The notes below the pieces were generated by a model. The model was not told the DNA's origin, ran no database searches, and saw only the letters and a program-made list of their open reading frames with translations. DNA of 64,000 nucleotides, from NCBI RefSeq assembly GCF_021531975.1, contig NZ_JAFBIY010000003.1:124001-188000 (forward strand), written 5' to 3'. How positions within the stretch are numbered: position 1 is the stretch's first letter; each line of letters opens with the position of its first letter. The stretch comes from Faecalicatena contorta. GTDB taxonomy: Bacteria; Bacillota; Clostridia; Lachnospirales; Lachnospiraceae. Positions 60,416 to 64,000 of the stretch are shown one piece after another. Position numbers and translations under genes: made by a program.

Positions 60416-60631
60416 ATGAAAATGAGAAACGAAAGACTATATAAATCAAATGAAGACCAGCTTATAGATGGCGTATGTGCAGGAATAGCAGAATATTTTG
60501 GTATTGATCCTACACTGATTCGGCTTGGCTGGGTGTTATTCTGTGCGATGGGTGGAAGTGGTTTTCTTGCCTATATTATTGCAGCTATCATTATCCCGCG
60601 CCGCCCAAAGGAGAAGATTTATGAAGCATAA
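60416..60631 (+). CDS. PspC-domain membrane protein
   Basis: A 71-residue protein consisting of the PspC domain (RLYKSNEDQLIDGVCAGIAEYFGIDPTLIRLGW) with one transmembrane helix and a basic end. GGAAGGAG supports ATG 60416 (or 60422). In Gram-positives such proteins belong to cell-envelope stress responses. Its own promoter region lies just after element 2. Confidence 0.88.
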   Translation: MKMRNERLYKSNEDQLIDGVCAGIAEYFGIDPTLIRLGWVLFCAMGGSGFLAYIIAAIIIPRRPKEKIYEA

Positions 60632-60636
60632 TGAAA

Positions 60637-60662
60637 CCCCGATCTCAGGATGAGACCGGGGG
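60637..60662 (+). terminator. GC-rich hairpin after pspC
   Basis: CCCCGATCTCA pairs with TGAGACCGGGG (one mismatch), tight 3-base loop, no T-tract. A possible terminator between convergent genes. Confidence 0.5.
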
Positions 60663-60716
60663 GAGTGCCCTGATATGCAGAGTGGACTGCAGGTAAAAAA
60701 TGTCTGTATATCGTGT

Positions 60717-61328
60717 TTATTCTGCACTGCCGGTATTGGTATGGCGTTCCCGGAATTGTTTCCAGGAGGGCGTCAATACTCCTTCATTTATCCGGACTGG
60801 CTCGGGATAATGATTGCCCTTTAAGTCCAGCTCTACACGATCGATGATTTCTGGTTCTATCGGAGTGTTTACTACAAGGCCGGGAATCGGGAAGTCCTCT
60901 ACCGGACGAATTCTGATATGTTCCAGACGGTGGATTTCTTCTATTCCGGATATGACTTTTCCAAAGACCGGATAATGTCCTTTGTGTTCCGGACATGGAC
61001 GCAGAGGGAAGAAAAATTCACAGCCTGCTTCCCCGAGATCATCATATCCGCCCATGCAGACGCATCCGATATCAGAGTCTAACGGTGCGATCTCCGGATG
61101 CAGTTCGTATTCAAAAGGAATCAGATACTGTCCTTCCTTTTTCCGGAATCCCGTATAACTGATGTCGATCCAGTGGCCGGGAACGATTCGTTCAATTGGA
61201 TGTCCATCAAAGATGCCACGTTCTGCGGCGTAGATAAAACTGGCTACCGTATTCGGTGCGAAGTCCGGCAGGAGTTCAATGACGATACGGGATTTGTTAG
61301 CCATGTAGATTGTTGCGGTTGGGTTCAT
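60717..61328 (-). CDS. Cyclophilin-type peptidyl-prolyl cis-trans isomerase
   Basis: A 203-residue cytoplasmic cyclophilin-like protein: SRIVIELLPDFAPNTVASFIYAAERGIFDGHPIERIVPGHWI and HKGHYPVFGKVISGIEEI. The catalytic Arg (ERIVPG) is kept; the usual GGD loop is changed to a FEYELHPEIAPL-type insert, typical of the clostridial branch. AAAAGGAG before ATG 61328. Folding helper of broad specificity. Confidence 0.88.
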   Translation of the reverse strand: MNPTATIYMANKSRIVIELLPDFAPNTVASFIYAAERGIFDGHPIERIVPGHWIDISYTGFRKKEGQYLIPFEYELHPEIAPLDSDIGCVCMGGYDDLGEAGCEFFFPLRPCPEHKGHYPVFGKVISGIEEIHRLEHIRIRPVEDFPIPGLVVNTPIEPEIIDRVELDLKGNHYPEPVRINEGVLTPSWKQFRERHTNTGSAE

Positions 61329-61423
61329 ATGTATAGCTCCTTTTCATAAGTGATTTCTGGAAATATTATAGAATAGCCTGCCAGATAATGCAAATGTGGA
61401 TATGGTTTAGTCCTTGTTGTCCA

Positions 61424-61451
61424 TTGACATAATCATTGAAAGTAATACAAT
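61424..61451 (+). promoter_or_regulatory. Promoter of the GNAT/ABC unit
   Basis: TTGACA (61424-61429), a 16-base spacer and TACAAT (61446-61451), 64 bases upstream of the acetyltransferase start. Confidence 0.65.
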
Positions 61452-61514
61452 GACTTTAGGATAACGAGTGAATTGAAACACCCAATGATAGCTGGGAGAA
61501 AGGGAAAATCAATA

Positions 61515-61964
61515 ATGGAAGTAATTAATTATTTTTCAAGTGATCGACAGGAATATTGGCTTGCTCAGATTGGAAAGAGTGATTGGAGTGCCGGTCAGTT
61601 TTTATACAGGTTGTTAGAGAACGGAGAACTACAAGATTATGTAGGCGAAAATGTGAAAGTATTGCTGCTTGTGGATGGTGATGAACTCGTGTCCTTTTGT
61701 ACTTATGCAGAGAAAGATGATATTCAGCCAACAGATTTGACACCTTGGATCGGATGGGTTTATACTTTTCCGCAGAGAAGAGGACATCATTACGTGGGGA
61801 AACTATTTGAAGAGATTGCAAGAATTGCAAAGTCTGAGAATGTTAGTGAAGTTCTTATTTCAACGAATCACGAGGGATTGTATGAAAAATATGGATGTGA
61901 ATTCTATCAAATGATGCATGATATGAATGGTGAACCATCCCGCGTATATCGGAAACGATTTTGA
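61515..61964 (+). CDS. GNAT acetyltransferase
   Basis: A 149-residue GNAT protein: VKVLLLVDGDELVSFCTYAEKDDI, WIGWVYTFPQRRGHHYVGKLFEEIARIAK (acetyl-CoA loop, with R-R-G-H-H in place of the common Q/RxxGxG/A) and VLISTNHEGLYEKYGCEFY. ATG 61515 chosen over the longer 61473 start because homologues begin close to this point; the ribosome-binding site is weak in both. Substrate unknown. Confidence 0.83.
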   Translation: MEVINYFSSDRQEYWLAQIGKSDWSAGQFLYRLLENGELQDYVGENVKVLLLVDGDELVSFCTYAEKDDIQPTDLTPWIGWVYTFPQRRGHHYVGKLFEEIARIAKSENVSEVLISTNHEGLYEKYGCEFYQMMHDMNGEPSRVYRKRF

Positions 61965-62013
61965 GCGAGTGTGGCATTCAGGAGGATTTAAAAGTAAAAA
62001 GAAGGTGTGAACT

Positions 62014-62934
62014 ATGAATCAATCAAATACAATTATAGAAATTGAACATTTAAGCAAATCATTTGGAGATGTGAAAGCTGTAAAGAATCTGAGCTTTCAG
62101 GTAAGAAAGGGAGAGCTTTTCGCCTTTCTGGGGGTAAATGGTGCGGGGAAAAGCACAACGATTTCAATTATATGCGGTCAGCTTAAGAAGGACAGCGGAA
62201 CTGTACTTGTAAAGGGTATGGATGCGGAACATTCGTTAGATGAAGCAAAGAGAACGATCGGAGTTGTGTTTCAGGACAGTATCTTAGATAAGCCATTGAC
62301 TGCGAAAGAAAACTTAAAGAGTAGAGCAGCACTTTACGGAATTACTGGGAAAGCTTTTGAAGACAGATTAAAGGAATTGGCAGAAATTCTTGATTTTAAA
62401 GAGTTTATGAACCGGCCGGTAGGCAAGCTTTCCGGAGGTCAGAGAAGAAGAATTGATATTGCAAGGGCACTGATCCACAGACCGGAGATATTAATCTTAG
62501 ATGAGCCCACAACAGGGCTTGATCCACAGACCAGAAAGCTGATCTGGAATGTAATTGAACATCTCAGAACAGAGGAGGAAATGACGGTATTCCTTACAAC
62601 GCATTATATGGAGGAGGCCGCTTCGGCAAGTTATGTTGTTATTCTTGACAGTGGAAGCATTGTTGCTGAGGGTACTCCGCTTGAACTAAAGAATACATAC
62701 GTACGGGATTATGTGTCATTGTATGGTGTTTCGGAAGAAGAGATGAAAACGCTGCATATGGACTATAAGGCAATTCGTGACGGATATCAGGTTTCTGTGC
62801 CTTCGACAGCGGCAGCAACACAGCTGATCGTGTCTCATCAGGAATTGTTCAGAGATTACGAGGTGGTCAAGGGAGGCATGGATGATGTTTTTCTTGCCGT
62901 TACCGGAAAGACACTTGGAGAGGAGAACAAATAG
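62014..62934 (+). CDS. ABC transporter ATP-binding protein (DrrA-like)
   Basis: A 306-residue ATPase: Walker A GVNGAGKST, signature LSGGQRRRIDIARALI, Walker B LILDEPTTGLD, His switch in LTTHYMEE. The C-terminal ~70 residues are the DrrA-type regulatory tail. AGAAGGTG site. With the following permease it should export a drug, lipid or peptide. Confidence 0.93.
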   Translation: MNQSNTIIEIEHLSKSFGDVKAVKNLSFQVRKGELFAFLGVNGAGKSTTISIICGQLKKDSGTVLVKGMDAEHSLDEAKRTIGVVFQDSILDKPLTAKENLKSRAALYGITGKAFEDRLKELAEILDFKEFMNRPVGKLSGGQRRRIDIARALIHRPEILILDEPTTGLDPQTRKLIWNVIEHLRTEEEMTVFLTTHYMEEAASASYVVILDSGSIVAEGTPLELKNTYVRDYVSLYGVSEEEMKTLHMDYKAIRDGYQVSVPSTAAATQLIVSHQELFRDYEVVKGGMDDVFLAVTGKTLGEENK

Positions 62935-62937
62935 ATT

Positions 62938-63831
62938 ATGAAAACTTTATTTGCATTGATCAGCAGGAACAGAAAACTGTTTTTCAGAGATAAAGGAATG
63001 CTTTTTTCATCCCTTATTACACCGATCATATTGATTGTATTATATGGCACATTTCTGGCAAATGTGTATAAGCAGTCATTTGAGTCTTCGCTGCCGGAGT
63101 TTATGGATGTTTCTGAGAAGCTTATAAACGGAACCGTGGCTTCACAGCTTGCGGCTGCCCTTCTTGCAGTAAGCTGTGTTACGGTAACATTCTGTGTAAA
63201 TCTGACGATGATTCAGGACAGAGCCAACGGCTCACGAAAAGACTTTAATGTGGCACCTGTAAAAAAGCCTGTCATTTATCTCGGATATTTCTTCTCTACG
63301 GTACTTAATTCGCTGATGGTAAATGTTCTTGCTCTTATCATCTGCCTTTTATATGTAAAAACGATGGGATGGTATATGAGTGCAGGCGATATCGTTTTGT
63401 TATTGATTGATATTGTTGTGCTTGTGCTTTTTGGCACAGTCCTTTCAAGTATTGTCTGTTATCCTCTGAAAACACAGGGGCAGATGTCCGCGGTGGGTAC
63501 AATTGTAAGTGCCGGTTATGGATTTATCTGTGGTGCATATATGCCGATCTCAAATTTCTCAGAAAGCCTGCAGAAAGGGATGTCATTTTTGCCAAGTACT
63601 TATGGAACTTCGATGCTCAAAAATCACATGCTGCGGGGCGTGTTTGAGGAGATGAAAGCAAAGGGATTCCCAGATGAAGTAGTTACGGGTATTGCGGATT
63701 CGCTGGACTGTAATCCGGTTTTTCGAAGTCACGTGGTAAATACCAGAGAAATGTTTATGATTATGCTTGGAGCAGTAATTATATTAGGAATCATCTATCT
63801 TGTGATTTCTTCCATGCCGGAAAAGAATTAA
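62938..63831 (+). CDS. ABC-2 type permease
   Basis: A 297-residue polytopic permease with about six transmembrane helices and a large loop after the first; KDFNVAPVKKPVIYLGYFFST and GAYMPISNFSESLQKGMSFLPSTYG are characteristic of ABC-2 exporters. Three bases separate it from the ATPase gene. Complete in the window, with a terminator after it. Confidence 0.92.
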   Translation: MKTLFALISRNRKLFFRDKGMLFSSLITPIILIVLYGTFLANVYKQSFESSLPEFMDVSEKLINGTVASQLAAALLAVSCVTVTFCVNLTMIQDRANGSRKDFNVAPVKKPVIYLGYFFSTVLNSLMVNVLALIICLLYVKTMGWYMSAGDIVLLLIDIVVLVLFGTVLSSIVCYPLKTQGQMSAVGTIVSAGYGFICGAYMPISNFSESLQKGMSFLPSTYGTSMLKNHMLRGVFEEMKAKGFPDEVVTGIADSLDCNPVFRSHVVNTREMFMIMLGAVIILGIIYLVISSMPEKN

Positions 63832-63841
63832 AAATAGATTT

Positions 63842-63882
63842 AAACAGCAGGAATGAAATTTGTTTTGTTCCTGCTGTTTTTT
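63842..63882 (+). terminator. Terminator after the ABC exporter operon
   Basis: AAACAGCAGGAA pairs with TTCCTGCTGTTT over 14 bases, followed by TTT. The last ~115 bases of the window hold no recognisable gene; they are A+T-rich and may contain the promoter of the next gene. Confidence 0.88.
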
Positions 63883-64000
63883 ATCATGTGTCGAAATAAT
63901 TGGAAAAACCTTGTTTTATGGAGATGTTGTATGGTATGATTTATTTTGTATAAATATACAATTGTGTGAAATGTGATGTCGCATATAGGAAGAAGTACTA

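Overview
The window is DNA of a low-to-moderate G+C member of the Clostridia, most probably a gut Lachnospiraceae. The reasons are strong AGGAGG-type ribosome-binding sites, frequent ATGA gene overlaps, an integrative and conjugative element (ICE) with the gene order of the Tn1549/CTn group, VaFE-type surface adhesins, and an orphan protein made of a Spo0A effector domain. No rRNA, tRNA or CRISPR array was recognised.

Region 1 (about 1-44,960) is an ICE that enters the window inside a parB-like gene and ends just after its integrase. Its backbone runs parB, an LPXTG-type surface adhesin, a 7.3-kb methyltransferase/helicase gene with a tnpV-like gene nested in another frame, small accessory genes, an Rpn-type nuclease, a Toprim protein, mobC, relaxase, pcfB, an ArdC-like gene, virD4, maff2, virB6-like, prgI, virB4, and a CwlT-like cell-wall hydrolase. 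The right part carries a sigma-like factor, a PemK toxin with a Cys tail, xis and int. TTGGGGA repeats downstream of int may be integrase arm sites.

The cargo lies between the CwlT gene and the regulatory right end (28.7-40.5 kb) and is more A+T-rich than the backbone. First comes a two-gene OLD-nuclease plus UvrD-helicase pair, which is a Gabija-type phage defence system. Next comes a complete mec-like beta-lactam module: a MecA/PBP2a-like transpeptidase, two paralogous lipoproteins, and convergent blaR1 and blaI. Six near-identical BlaI-type operators (TTACA-NN-TGTAA) can be read. One lies in the pbp promoter, one is inside the pbp coding region as a 32-bp perfect palindrome, one is inside the first lipoprotein gene, one is at the blaI start, and two are in the promoter of a divergent orphan winged-helix gene. 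This looks like an inducible resistance regulon with intragenic operators on a conjugative element.

Region 2 (about 45-49.8 kb) is a graveyard next to the integration site. It holds a truncated surface-protein gene joined to a frameshifted virD4 fragment from a second ICE, an intact RelB/RelE-like toxin-antitoxin pair with a consensus promoter, an IS91-type transposase stub, and an open frame stitched from pieces of TetR, RsgA and GNAT genes. A tandem-GNAT gene and a second Rpn nuclease follow.

Region 3 (about 50-64 kb) is ordinary chromosome or old islands. It contains small enzymes, an XRE-AbrB fusion regulator, a regulator/PLDc_N/ABC exporter operon whose start is hidden in an RBS hairpin, an orphan Spo0A-C protein preceded by six TTGAC-type iterons, an OmpR-type response regulator, flavoprotein and nitroreductase genes, TfoX-C and DUF1697 genes, two ~225-bp palindromic MITE-like elements with matching ends, PspC, a cyclophilin, a GNAT gene and an ABC-2 exporter pair.
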